From JBGPTK01 sp963797765 (GTDB lineage: Bacteria > Acidobacteriota > Terriglobia > Acidiferrales > UBA7541): 64,000 nt of DNA. A program made the translations under genes and the position numbers. This document shows, one piece after another, positions 54,592-63,515 of this stretch (position 1 is the stretch's first letter; each line of letters opens with the position of its first letter). The stretch covers positions 1,426,001 through 1,490,000 of the forward strand of contig CAWCQU010000002.1 in NCBI GenBank assembly GCA_963797765.1. Direction: 5' to 3'. Below the pieces are notes generated by a model. It had not been told where the DNA came from, searched no databases, and saw only the letters and a program-made list of their open reading frames with translations.

Positions 54592-56028
54592 ATGCGGGTT
54601 TCAAAAGTTCTCGCGATTGCGCTCGGACTGGTTTCCCTACTTCTGCCTGGCGTTTCCCGGCCGTTACGCGCGGACGACTACAGTTATGCGCGCGTGGTCC
54701 GGTTGAGCGTGGTGCAGGGCGATGTGCAGATCACCCATACCGACGAAAAAGGATGGGAGCCCGCTCTGATGAACATGCCCATCCAGCAGGGCTACACCAT
54801 CGGCACCAATAATGGCCGCGCGCGCGTGGAATTCGAAAACGGCGCCACCGCCGATATTGCCGAAAACACCGTGTTGCAATTCACTGATTTGGCGCTTTCC
54901 GACGGCGGACGCATCACCCGGATGACCTTGACGCAGGGCACCGCCACTTTTTATGCCAACCTGCAAAGCAACGATACGTTTGTGATTTTGACGCCGCAAA
55001 TCACCGTCACCGTTCCTGAGCGCGCGGAAGTTCGGCTCGACGTTTTCCAGGAAAGCAGTTCCGTTCGCGTCCAGCAAGGCGAAGTGAATGTGGACACGCC
55101 GTCCGGAACGCAGACAGTGGCCAAGGGCCGGACGCTCTTATACAGCAGCAACGGGGAAATTCGGCTGGATCGCAATCCCGCGGCTGACGATTGGGATCGC
55201 TGGGTGAGCAGCCTGGAAGATAATCAAAATTCCACTGTGGCGCAATCGCAGCAATACGCGAATGCGCCCTTTCAATACGGTCTTTCTGATTTATCCACAC
55301 TCGGTTACTGGTTCAACGACCCTGGCTACGGCTACTGCTGGCAGCCGTACGGAGTGGGAGCGGGTTGGGCGCCTTTTTCGAGGGGCCGCTGGATTTTCTT
55401 TCCGTTGGTTGGCTGGACGTGGGTGAGCAGCGAGCGATGGGGATGGGTTCCTTATCACTTTGGCCGCTGGATCCCGGGAAGCCGTGGTTGGGCCTGGATG
55501 CCCGGGAACTTTAACTATTGGAATCCCGCGCCGGTGAATTTTGTGCGCGTGGGCAGCCGCGTGGGGTGGAGGCCGATTGAAGGACCCGCAGGCCTTGGCC
55601 AGCGTCCGCTCTCCACCGCTCCGGTTCCGATTGTTGTTGGGCCGTCAGGGAAATTGGGTGGCAGAGGCGCGAATCGAGTGATCAGCGAAGTGCCTGGAAA
55701 TCAGCAAGTGCAATTGATCACCGCGCCGCCGTCGCCCAAGGGCAAATTCCCGAAGGAAACTTTCTCTCCCGCTAAGGCGCCGGTTTCCGCAGCGCCCGCG
55801 ACGCCCGTGGTTGCTACTGGTGCGGTGCCAGGAAACGCTCCAGCGGCTGGTGGCGCTGGCGGGGGCAGTGCGCTGGTGCCAATGAGTCCTGTGGGAGTGG
55901 CCGCACGCGGGGCCGTGATGCCTCGCTCAGGAATCGTCTTTGATCCAGTCGAACGCCGATTCGTAAATGACAATTCAGCAGCCGCCCGTTCGCCGGCTAC
56001 CGCCTGCCGCTCCAGCCTCGCCGGCTAG
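54592..56028 (+). CDS. FecR-like DUF6600 exported protein (C-terminal frameshift)
   Basis: ATG 54592 follows AGGGGGTGG and starts a signal peptide (VLAIALGLVSLLLPGVSRP). A FecR-like domain (VVQGDVQITHTDEKGWEPAL; VRVQQGEVNVDTPSGTQTVA) is followed by the Trp/Gly-rich DUF6600 region (YGYCWQPYGVGAGWAPFSRG; WGWVPYHFGRWIPG) and a Pro/Ala-rich tail. At about 55965-55990 the frame slips: the +1 frame continues as a Pro/Ser-rich tail to 56359, ending SGGHPH, the type of ending seen in relatives. The real gene is probably 54592-56359. Periplasmic or surface; function unknown. Confidence 0.78.
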   Translation: MRVSKVLAIALGLVSLLLPGVSRPLRADDYSYARVVRLSVVQGDVQITHTDEKGWEPALMNMPIQQGYTIGTNNGRARVEFENGATADIAENTVLQFTDLALSDGGRITRMTLTQGTATFYANLQSNDTFVILTPQITVTVPERAEVRLDVFQESSSVRVQQGEVNVDTPSGTQTVAKGRTLLYSSNGEIRLDRNPAADDWDRWVSSLEDNQNSTVAQSQQYANAPFQYGLSDLSTLGYWFNDPGYGYCWQPYGVGAGWAPFSRGRWIFFPLVGWTWVSSERWGWVPYHFGRWIPGSRGWAWMPGNFNYWNPAPVNFVRVGSRVGWRPIEGPAGLGQRPLSTAPVPIVVGPSGKLGGRGANRVISEVPGNQQVQLITAPPSPKGKFPKETFSPAKAPVSAAPATPVVATGAVPGNAPAAGGAGGGSALVPMSPVGVAARGAVMPRSGIVFDPVERRFVNDNSAAARSPATACRSSLAG

Positions 56029-56407
56029 CCCGGCCGGCAGCCGGCCAACGTCGACGGCAACATCGCCGACGCACGTTTCGCCTGGTTCGTCCGCGCCGGG
56101 GGGAACGCACCTGCAGAATCCTTCGATGCCCGTGCCGGGCAGGCCAGTCGGAGCGCCCTCAGCCAGGTCGTCGGTTCCTGCCCCGCCGCAGCCGCGATCG
56201 AGCTCTCCCGGTTCTTCGCCGCATACATGGGCTTCGCCGCAATCTGGCTCGCCACAATCTTCCTCGCCGCGATCGAGCTCGCCTTCTTCGCAGCCCCGGA
56301 TGTCTTCATCACCCGCTCCCCGCGCCTCATCTCCTTCGAGCGGCGGGCACCCGCACTAATTCCGCGAAGTATTTGGAAGCTAACAATGAGGAGAAGAGAG
56401 GAAAGAG

Positions 56408-56453
56408 GGCGCGGCCCTTCGAAGCTCAGGATAAACTGAAGCCGGCCCCTACA
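56408..56453. repeat. Dispersed ~46-bp repeat (inverse copy)
   Basis: Reverse complement begins TGTAGGGGCCGGCTTCAG and continues through a TTTATCCTGAGCTTCGAAGG core, matching the unit at 42675-42720. It sits between the convergent DUF6600 and Memo genes. Confidence 0.75.
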
Positions 56454-56509
56454 TGAAAGCAAGAGGCGGATGCATTGGCGAGATGACCGGGAATTATTCG
56501 GTGTGATTT

Positions 56510-57332
56510 TTATTCGAAGATGATTCCGGCATAGCCGACCACTTGCTCGCGGCTGTTATTGATGTCGCCCGAAGTTGCGTATCGAATCAGCCGCGCACGC
56601 TTCGACGCCGAGTTCGTGCAAGGCAATCAGCATGGTCACCGCGGCTCCATATCCGCACATGGAGATCTCCTCGCGATTCACCGTGTCAAATAATCCGCGC
56701 GGATCGAGCGCCAGAATTTTCTCAATCGCCTTGTGGTCCTTCACGCGGGTAATCTCGTCACTCTCATAATGATTCATATCCGAGCTGGCGAGCACCATCA
56801 CAGGCTCTGTTTGCGTGGCGATTACCCGCGCGATTGCCTTTCCCAGTTCGTCGAATACTTCGTAGCGTCCCGTGCCAAGAACGATTGGCACGAATGAAAA
56901 ATCTCCCGCAAGTTTCTGCAAAAACGGCATCTGCACTTCCAGCGAATGTTCCGAGCTGTGCGCGACGGAATCTTCCTGCAAGGAAGGGCAAGCTTGTTTC
57001 AATTCCGCCGCCAGCGCGGTGTCGATCTTTGCTTCGCCCAACGGAGTGCGCCATGTGCCTTTGGAAAGAATCGCCACAGCCGCGCCGCGCGGAAAATGCC
57101 GCGGGCCGATCAGGATAAACCGCTGCGGCAGATTTAATTTCCCAAAAACGGCTCCAGCCACATGCCCTGAATACATGTAACCCGCATGCGGCACCATGCA
57201 GCCCAGAGCTGTTATTTTTTCAGTGGGGGTCCCGCTGGTGAATTGTTCCACCTGCTGGCTGAGTTCGCGCGAATCGGCGGGATAAAAGCGTCCGGAAACC
57301 GCGGGTTGGCGAACCATGGCATGCATGGCCAT
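56510..57332 (-). CDS. Memo-family protein (AmmeMemoRadiSam system protein B), C-terminal frameshift
   Basis: The Memo fold with its metal ligands: VPHAGYMYSG (H49), IGPRHFPRG, SSEHSLEVQMPFL, LASSDMNHYE and MCGYGA. The uninterrupted frame ends at 56556, but the last ~20 residues are wrong. In the neighbouring frame ARLIRYATSGDIN and EQVVGYAGIIFE, the normal family ending, run to a stop at 56510-56512, so one base is extra near 56610. The restored protein is about 273 residues. Memo is a metal-dependent redox enzyme usually linked with an AMMECR1-domain and a radical-SAM protein; neither is nearby. Confidence 0.85.
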
Positions 57333-57358
57333 AGTCTTACAAGAATATCAAACCACTC

Positions 57359-57730
57359 TCAAATCGGTTTCGATGGCTTACCCTTGATGGCGATAGCAAC
57401 TTCATTTCCCTCGGCCGGTAAATAACGAATCACCACTTTGTCACCGTATTGATATCCGCCCTTGGCGATAATCTTGTCCATTTGCTCTTTCACTTTGGGC
57501 GAATAGGTGAAGGTATGAATAAAGCGAGTATCGTCGGGATTGCGAACCATGATGGAAACGGAATCGGCGTGCATCACTTCGCCCTTGAATTTGATATACG
57601 GCTTGGCTTTCTTGGGTTTGGCGTTGATTTGAATTCCGGGCACATCGATGGTTTGCGCGCGCACAGCAGTGGTGCACGCCGCAAATCCCGCGGCCACAAC
57701 GAGCGCCGCGAAAATTCTATAATTCTTCAT
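57359..57730 (-). CDS. Secreted protein of unknown function
   Basis: 123 residues: signal peptide FAALVVAAGFAACTTAVRAQ, which includes an AAC that might be a lipobox, then a single small beta domain (YIKFKGEVMHADSVSIMVRN; YGDKVVIRYLPAEGNEVAIA) resembling an OB or SH3-like fold. Its start overlaps the end of the upstream gene by 14 bases, so they are coupled. I do not recognise the family. Confidence 0.65.
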   Translation of the reverse strand: MKNYRIFAALVVAAGFAACTTAVRAQTIDVPGIQINAKPKKAKPYIKFKGEVMHADSVSIMVRNPDDTRFIHTFTYSPKVKEQMDKIIAKGGYQYGDKVVIRYLPAEGNEVAIAIKGKPSKPI

Positions 57731-58082
57731 CGAGAGAAATTTTGAGCGATTTCAGGAACTTCACATCCTGCGGCGTAATTTCGAGCTTTGCCGTCTCTTC
57801 CTCGTCGTCCAGAATTTCTTCGTCCACGCGAATATGCAGTGATTCCAGGAAGCTGCGATCCTGTTGGGTCATTTTGGCCGCCTCGAATTGGCGGCGCGCC
57901 AGGCCGATCGTCGCATCGAGCTTCAACACAATGTCGTAGCCTGCGGCCCGCACGCCGGAAATGGCTTCGGAAATCCGCTCGGAATCAGAGACAGTGTCGT
58001 TGATCGCGTGTCCAAGCTCGCGCAGAAGTTGTTTGAGTTGATCGTCCAGTTGCAAGACCGTCACCTCCCTCGTTGAAGCCAT
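57717..58082 (-). CDS. Helical cytoplasmic protein of unknown function
   Basis: Start at ATG 58082, preceded by GGGG about five bases upstream; the longer frame adds an unconserved segment. 121 residues, mostly helical: LDDQLKQLLRELGHAINDTV, then FEAAKMTQQDRSFLESLHIR. There is an acidic hinge, DEEILDDEEETAKLEI, and two similar tails, FLESLHIRVDEEI and FLKSLKISLDEEL, which look like an internal duplication. No known domain. Translationally coupled to the secreted protein at 57359. Confidence 0.6.
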   Translation of the reverse strand: MASTREVTVLQLDDQLKQLLRELGHAINDTVSDSERISEAISGVRAAGYDIVLKLDATIGLARRQFEAAKMTQQDRSFLESLHIRVDEEILDDEEETAKLEITPQDVKFLKSLKISLDEEL

Positions 58083-58244
58083 TCTAACCCCGAATTTGCG
58101 GATGACTAGTGCAATTTTAGTCCGCGCGCCCGGCGCGTACAACCCCTGTGCCTGTGGACATGTTCCTTGAGGTTACCTGTCCTGCCCGGCGCGATATGCC
58201 AGGACACCGTTCCAGACCTGTTTATACTAGAATCGAAAGCGGCC

Positions 58245-58508
58245 ATGCGCCTATTCGCGCCATTCACGAATGCAGCGGTGAAACCAAGCGGCGGCTATTT
58301 CCGGAATTTCTGGCGCGCTGTGCGGCAACTTTTTTATGAAATCACCGGAGCAGCGTTCGCTACGTTCGCCGTCTCCTGGGCGCTTTCGGCTTGGCGCGAC
58401 TGGCGGCACGGTATGGCCAAGTGGCTTGTGGTTCTGGCACTGGGCTTTACGTTCATGATGACTGTGTTTGCCGTCCGCTCTTTCTTGGATGCACGCCGTA
58501 TCCGATGA
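58245..58508 (+). CDS. Small membrane protein coupled to the mutase gene
   Basis: 87 residues with two hydrophobic segments (EITGAAFATFAVSWALSAW; WLVVLALGFTFMMTVFAV) separated by a RDWRHGMAK loop. The ATG at 58245 is preferred to an upstream TTG. The stop lies inside the mutase start (ATGA, 58505-58508), so both are co-translated. Function unknown; nothing links it to B12 chemistry except position. Confidence 0.6.
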   Translation: MRLFAPFTNAAVKPSGGYFRNFWRAVRQLFYEITGAAFATFAVSWALSAWRDWRHGMAKWLVVLALGFTFMMTVFAVRSFLDARRIR

Positions 58509-60136
58509 CGATGCCTGAGAACACCAACAAAACGCCGGTGAATGACGAGCGCAAACCGCAATCGCAGGGAACTTCCAGCGTTCCCATGGAAACAGTTTGC
58601 AGAGCGGAGGATTTGCCCAACTGGAATGCCGAGCGCGATCTCGGTTTTCCCGGAGAGTATCCCTTTACGCGCGGGGTTTATCCCACGATGTATCGCGGAC
58701 GGCTGTGGACCATGCGGCAGTATGCAGGCTTTGGCACCGCCGCGGAATCGAACGAGCGCTACCGCTATCTTCTAAGCCGGGGCCAGACCGGCCTTTCGGT
58801 GGCATTTGATTTGCCCACGCAAATTGGCCTGGATTCCGATCATCCGCTGGCGCAGGGCGAAGTGGGCAAAGTGGGCGTGGCGATTGATTCGCTCGAAGAC
58901 ATGGAAACACTGTTCCAGGATATTCCGCTCGACCGCGTCTCCACTTCGATGACCATCAATTCCACCGCTGCGGTTCTGCTGGCGCTTTACGTTGCGGTGG
59001 CGAAAAAACAGGGCGCCAACCTGAAGCGCCTTTCCGGCACCGTGCAGAACGATATCCTGAAAGAATACATCGCGCGCGGGACCTATATTTATCCCATCCG
59101 GCCGGCGATGCGCATCGTCACCGATATTTTCGCGTGGTGCCGCACCGAAATTCCCAATTGGAATGCGATCTCAATTTCGGGATATCACATCCGCGAGGCA
59201 GGCTCGACGGAAGTGCAGGAAGTGGCCTTCACGCTGGCCGATGCGATCGCTTATGTGGAAGCGGCCCTTGCCGCCGGCCTGAAAGTGGACGAATTCGCTC
59301 CGCAGCTTTCTTTCTTTTTCAATTCGCACAATACGTTTCTCGAACAAGTGGCCAAATTCCGCGCGGCGCGGCGGCTGTGGGCGAAATTGATGCGCGACCG
59401 TTTCCATGCACGCGATCCGCGGTCGTTGATGCTGCGATTCCATGCGCAAACCGCCGGCTCCGCTTTGACGGCGCAGCAGCCGGAAAACAACATTGTCCGC
59501 GTCGCGCTGCAGGCGCTGGCCGCCGTGCTGGGCGGATGCCAATCGCTGCACGCGAATGGCCTGGACGAAGCGCTGGCGCTTCCCACCGAAATGGCGGCTC
59601 AGATCGCGCTGCGCACCCAACAGATCATTGCGTTTGAAAGCGGCGCCGCCAACACCGCCGACCCGGTTGGAGGTTCCTACGCCATCGAGAAGCTCACCAA
59701 CGAAATCGAAGCGGGCGCTGAAGACTACATCCGGAAAATCGACGCGATGGGCGGGATGCTCAAAGCTATCGACGCCGGTTTCGTTCAGGGAGAGATTCAG
59801 AAATCAGCCTACGAGTATCAGCAGGCCGTGGAACGGGGTGAACAAGTGGTCGTTGGCGTGAACCGATTCACCAGCGACGAACAAAAAACAATTCCGACCC
59901 TGCTTCTTGATCCAGAAATCGAGCAATCCCAAGTGCGGCGCCTGCGCAGCCTGCGTGCGCGCCGGGATGCGAACAAATGTGCAAGCGCGCTGGCGGAAGT
60001 GGAGCGGCGCGCGGCCAGCACGGACAATTTAATGCCTGCGATCCTGGCTGCCGTCGAAGCTGATGTCACAGTTGGCGAAATCTCCGACGCTCTTCGCCGC
60101 GCGTTCGGCGAATACCAGGAATCGGTGGTTATCTAG
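58505..60136 (+). CDS. Acyl-CoA mutase large subunit (methylmalonyl-CoA mutase type)
   Basis: A 543-residue TIM-barrel subunit of the B12-dependent acyl-CoA mutases: PFTRGVYPTMYRGRLWTMRQ, YAGFGTAAESNERYR, FDLPTQIGLDSDHPLAQGEV, ISISGYHIREAGSTEVQE, FNSHNTFLEQVAKFRAARR and RFHAQTAGSALTAQQPENN. It interconverts branched acyl-CoAs such as methylmalonyl- and succinyl-CoA; the exact substrate is not certain. The cobalamin-binding domain (DxHxxG) is absent, so a separate small subunit is needed, and none is in the window. The start overlaps the stop of the upstream gene. Confidence 0.9.
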   Translation: MTMPENTNKTPVNDERKPQSQGTSSVPMETVCRAEDLPNWNAERDLGFPGEYPFTRGVYPTMYRGRLWTMRQYAGFGTAAESNERYRYLLSRGQTGLSVAFDLPTQIGLDSDHPLAQGEVGKVGVAIDSLEDMETLFQDIPLDRVSTSMTINSTAAVLLALYVAVAKKQGANLKRLSGTVQNDILKEYIARGTYIYPIRPAMRIVTDIFAWCRTEIPNWNAISISGYHIREAGSTEVQEVAFTLADAIAYVEAALAAGLKVDEFAPQLSFFFNSHNTFLEQVAKFRAARRLWAKLMRDRFHARDPRSLMLRFHAQTAGSALTAQQPENNIVRVALQALAAVLGGCQSLHANGLDEALALPTEMAAQIALRTQQIIAFESGAANTADPVGGSYAIEKLTNEIEAGAEDYIRKIDAMGGMLKAIDAGFVQGEIQKSAYEYQQAVERGEQVVVGVNRFTSDEQKTIPTLLLDPEIEQSQVRRLRSLRARRDANKCASALAEVERRAASTDNLMPAILAAVEADVTVGEISDALRRAFGEYQESVVI

Positions 60137-60253
60137 TTGTCCTGGCCTATTTGTTTTCTCGATATCACCCGCCGCAATGCCGCAACTTTATCCGGGCCCC
60201 GGTGTTACACTGAGTGAGCCTGCTTTAGCAGTTAGGTGTTCTGGGAGGCAGTC

Positions 60254-60388
60254 ATGAAATCCTGGCATTCTAAGTTCCTCGCAATGCTTCTGGCCCTGGT
60301 GGCGTTTGCTGCGGTGGCGACTCCGGCAAGCGCAGCCAGCTATGGCCATCGTCATCATCATCACCGGCACCATCATCATCGCAGGTAG
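60254..60388 (+). CDS. Small secreted histidine-rich peptide
   Basis: A 44-codon gene with ATG 60254 and SD GGGAGG at 60243-60248. A clear signal peptide (FLAMLLALVAFAAVATPASA) is followed by a mature tail of only about 18 residues with eight His in two HHHH runs (YGHRHHHHRHHHHRR). Such a tail should bind Ni, Zn, Cu or Co in the periplasm. A good terminator follows. The gene is real by its SD, signal peptide and terminator; the metal role is inferred from composition. Confidence 0.7.
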   Translation: MKSWHSKFLAMLLALVAFAAVATPASAASYGHRHHHHRHHHHRR

Positions 60389-60419
60389 CAATTTTTCAGG
60401 GTTACACAATTGCCTCGCG

Positions 60420-60450
60420 CGGCGAACGGAAGCTCGTTCGCCGTTTTCTT
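60420..60450 (+). terminator. Rho-independent terminator after the His-rich peptide
   Basis: A 9-bp perfect stem CGGCGAACG (60420-60428) / CGTTCGCCG (60435-60443) with a 6-base loop, then TTTTCTT. It ends the transcript of the His-rich peptide, 32 bases after its stop. Confidence 0.8.
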
Positions 60451-60534
60451 ACTAGCTTCTTGTTTGCTCCTCGCCCCCTGTGCTCTGTGCTTCCCCTGTG
60501 TTAAGTTTTAGCCGCGATCCATGCGACGTGCCTG

Positions 60535-61287
60535 ATGCGGCCCAAAAAGTTCAACGAACACAAACCGTTCGGACACCGGAAGATAACGACTGCGGCTGAC
60601 GCGGCGCGATTCATCCGCTCCGCCGGATTTTGCATGCTGTTCCCGATCAAGAATCTTCCGTTGCTGTCGCTTTACGAAGCGATCAAGGGCGGCAAGCCGC
60701 CGCGGGAATTTACATGGGATCGCGATGTCGAAAATCTTTGGGAATGGAAAGACCAGCTCGGGAAGCAGCGGCGCGCCTACTACGGCAAATATTTTCGCGG
60801 GCGCGGCACATTTATTTCCCTGGAGTTTCTACCTCATTTTCTGGCGATGCGCGGAAGCGCGCTGACGCCGGATGAATATCAAGAGTTTCACGCATCCGGG
60901 AAAATCACCGGCGACGCCCGCACGATTTGGGAAGCGCTTGCCGAGCACGGTCCCATGGCCACTCTGGAATTGAGGCACGCCTGCAAGCTTGATTCGAAGC
61001 GCGGCAACGTGCGCTTCAAGTGCGCCATGCTGGAATTGCAATGCTTGCTCGTGGTCGTACATTTTGGCACCGAGCAGGAAACCGGCGCGTGGGCTTCGGG
61101 GCGATTTGAGCTGACCAGCCGCGCGTTCCCGGAGGCGGCGCGCGCCGCAAGCGAAATATCGCCCGAATCGGCGCGTGCAGCCATCGTTGCCAAATATCGC
61201 GAATGGCATCCCGGCACGGAATCGGCCAGGATTGCCCGGCTCTTCGGTTGGTCTAAAAACGAAACCTTGGCAGCTTGCTCGCCATGA
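60535..61287 (+). CDS. AlkZ-related winged-helix protein
   Basis: 250 residues. The N-terminus (ITTAADAARFIRSAGFCMLF, then PIKNLPLLSLYEAI) and the WEWKDQLGKQRRAYYGKYFR segment match the AlkZ-related relatives of the YcaQ/AlkZ HTH_42 family, whose best-studied members are DNA glycosylases that unhook crosslinks. The catalytic QxQ motif of true AlkZ is not visible, so glycosylase activity is doubtful. Its stop overlaps the maf start (ATGA). Family assignment is from remembered pattern. Confidence 0.6.
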   Translation: MRPKKFNEHKPFGHRKITTAADAARFIRSAGFCMLFPIKNLPLLSLYEAIKGGKPPREFTWDRDVENLWEWKDQLGKQRRAYYGKYFRGRGTFISLEFLPHFLAMRGSALTPDEYQEFHASGKITGDARTIWEALAEHGPMATLELRHACKLDSKRGNVRFKCAMLELQCLLVVVHFGTEQETGAWASGRFELTSRAFPEAARAASEISPESARAAIVAKYREWHPGTESARIARLFGWSKNETLAACSP

Positions 61288-61874
61288 AATTAATTCTCGC
61301 ATCCGGATCGCCGCGCCGCGCCGAAGTGTTGCGATGCGCGGGCTTCGTGTTTCAAACGGTTTCCACAAATGTCGATGAAACTTTGCGCGCGGGAGAAGCT
61401 CCAGACGCCTACGTGCTTCGCTTGGCCGAGGCAAAGGCCCGCGCCGCTGCCGCGCGCGTCACGGAGGGCGCCGTGGTAGTCGGTGCGGATACGACGGTGG
61501 TGATCGATGGATTGGTACTGGGAAAACCCGAGTCAGACGAGGAAGCGAAGCAAATGCTTGCCAGGTTCTCCGGGCGAACGCATGAAGTGCTCACCGGCCT
61601 TGCCGTAATTCGCATCCCGGGCGGCGAAGTTTCTATTCAGGAGGAACGCACGCGGGTTACGTTCGCGCCGTTAACACAAAAAGAAATTGAAGATTATGTG
61701 GCAAGCGGCGAACCGTTTGACAAGGCGGGAGGCTACGCGATTCAAGGACTGGCCGGCCGGTTCGTCACTCGCGTCGAAGGCTGCTATTTCAACGTTGTAG
61801 GACTTCCCCTCGCGCGCCTTTACGGAATCTTGCGCGATTTCGGGTGGCGCGCCGGCAACGGCACAAATTCATAA
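61284..61874 (+). CDS. maf: Maf-family nucleotide pyrophosphatase
   Basis: 196 residues with the Maf signature LILASGSPRRAEVLR, the VDETLRAGE segment, GADTTVVIDGLVLGKP and YAIQGLAGRFV. Maf proteins hydrolyse dTTP/UTP or modified nucleotides to the monophosphate, removing non-canonical nucleotides and restraining septum formation. The ATG at 61284 overlaps the stop of the AlkZ-related gene, suggesting a small DNA- or nucleotide-quality operon. Its end overlaps the convergent TPR gene by six bases. Confidence 0.92.
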   Translation: MKLILASGSPRRAEVLRCAGFVFQTVSTNVDETLRAGEAPDAYVLRLAEAKARAAAARVTEGAVVVGADTTVVIDGLVLGKPESDEEAKQMLARFSGRTHEVLTGLAVIRIPGGEVSIQEERTRVTFAPLTQKEIEDYVASGEPFDKAGGYAIQGLAGRFVTRVEGCYFNVVGLPLARLYGILRDFGWRAGNGTNS

Positions 61875-63515
61875 ATCTTCAATTCGAAGCTGCGTATCCG
61901 CATTCTTCCACGCCACCATGAACTCGCGCCGGACCCAATCGGCATCCGCCATTTTATTCTGCGCCAGCAGGCTCTGCCACAACCCAAAGAGCGAACGCCC
62001 GTTTCGTGGATTACGATTCAAATCTTCACGAAACACTTTTTCCGCTTCAGCTGCTTGTCCATCGCGCAGCAGCGCGCCGCCCAGCGATTCGCGCACGGGA
62101 TAATACCAATCGGGCGGCTCGTCGTAGGCCATTTGATCCTGCAGTTGCACGGCCTTGCGCAAGGAATCGATCGCCGCCTTGCGGTTTCCCGAAGCTTCGG
62201 CAATGCGCGCGTCCAGAATTTCCCCGCCCAGTGTGCCGGTCACGTCCTTGGCCATGTTGTAACCGAAAGGAGTGTCGGCCGGAATTCCACTCACAGTGGC
62301 TGCCAGCGCTTTGCGCTCCGATTCGGCCGATTTCAGGTCGCCAGTCGCGGCGAATGCCGAGCCGCGCGCGAAGTGCGAAAGCGCCGCGGCTACCTGATTT
62401 TTCGGATCGGGCTGCGGCAAAGCAAGAATTTCGCTCCAGCGGTTGAACCGCAGCAGTACAAACGCAGGTGTGGCCAGAAATTGATCCGCCATAAACGGCG
62501 GCATCATATCCGCATGCGGAGCGATGTTCGCCACCAAGCCGGCGGCCGCATTTTTGGCGTCCTGAAATCGCCCCTCCTGCATCCGCGAATACGTCAGGAA
62601 ATGATAGTTGTGCGACGTGTACATCAGCGGATACATGCCTTGATCGTTGGTCTCTTTCACGTAGGCCATATCCGCGGCCACGGCTGCTTCGTTGCTCGCG
62701 GCAGCGAGTCCGTAATCGCCGGTGCGGTAATAAATATGCCCCGGCATATGGACCAGATGGCCCGCGCCGGGAACCAGCGTCTCCAGCCGCTTAGCGCTGG
62801 GGAGCGCGCGCTCGGGATGCGGCGAAGCTTCCATCGCATGGATGTAATAGTGATTCGCGCCGATGTGATCCGGATCGCGCTGCAAAACCGATTCCAGCAC
62901 GAGCACGATTTCTTCCGTGTCTTGCACCGGCTTGCCGTCCACGGTCCACAGCTGCCAGGGCCGCAAGTCCATCAATGCTTCCGCGTAAAGCGTGGCGGCA
63001 TCCAGGTCGTCCGGATAGCGCTGGGAAACTTCGCGCATCGCGTTCGCGTAATTCTGCGCCAGCTTTTTGAAATCGGGCTTGGGATCGTTCGTGTAACGCT
63101 GCGCCAGCGCGTTGATATATGCCTTTTCGTTTTCGCTGGCGGACGCCATCAGCCCTTTGGCTTTCTCAATCGCAAAATGGGCGGATAGTTCGTGCTCCGG
63201 ATCGACGTCCACGTTGTAATTGGGACCGAGTACGAGGGCCAATCCCCAATACGGCATCGCCGCTTTAGGATCCAAGTCCGCGGCTTTTTGGAACGAGCGC
63301 GCCGCTTCGTCATGCATGAATGCGTAATCGAGCGTCAAACCCTGGTCAAAAAACCGCTGTGCCTCAGGGCTGGTGGTGGAGATCGGGTGGTGATGATGGC
63401 CCATTCCTGGCAGGATTGCCGCCGGCTGGTTTGACGTTGCTTCGGGATGTTGTTCCTGCGCCGCCGCTACCAGAACAAACAGCAATGCAGCGAACAAACA
63501 GATAAACGTTCGCAT
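61869..63515 (-). CDS. Exported TPR protein with histidine clusters
   Basis: Start at ATG 63515, preceded by GGAGGGGG. The signal peptide (ICLFAALLFVLVAAAQ) is followed by a His cluster, GMGHHHHPISTTSPEAQRFF, then TPR-like helices to residue 548 (GLTLDYAFMHDEAARSFQKA; MPYWGLALVLGPNYNVDVDP). Conserved-looking His-rich segments occur in the middle (HIGANHYYIHAMEASPHPER; LVHMPGHIYYRTGDY; YTSHNYHFLTYSR) and could bind a metal. Function unknown. Convergent with maf. Confidence 0.75.
   Translation of the reverse strand: MRTFICLFAALLFVLVAAAQEQHPEATSNQPAAILPGMGHHHHPISTTSPEAQRFFDQGLTLDYAFMHDEAARSFQKAADLDPKAAMPYWGLALVLGPNYNVDVDPEHELSAHFAIEKAKGLMASASENEKAYINALAQRYTNDPKPDFKKLAQNYANAMREVSQRYPDDLDAATLYAEALMDLRPWQLWTVDGKPVQDTEEIVLVLESVLQRDPDHIGANHYYIHAMEASPHPERALPSAKRLETLVPGAGHLVHMPGHIYYRTGDYGLAAASNEAAVAADMAYVKETNDQGMYPLMYTSHNYHFLTYSRMQEGRFQDAKNAAAGLVANIAPHADMMPPFMADQFLATPAFVLLRFNRWSEILALPQPDPKNQVAAALSHFARGSAFAATGDLKSAESERKALAATVSGIPADTPFGYNMAKDVTGTLGGEILDARIAEASGNRKAAIDSLRKAVQLQDQMAYDEPPDWYYPVRESLGGALLRDGQAAEAEKVFREDLNRNPRNGRSLFGLWQSLLAQNKMADADWVRREFMVAWKNADTQLRIEDL

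Noticed and set aside
55967..56359. A separate Pro/Ser-rich gene after the DUF6600 gene
   Set aside because: Its start lies inside the upstream gene and it continues that gene's Pro-rich tail in the next frame, so a frameshifted C-terminus is the simpler reading.
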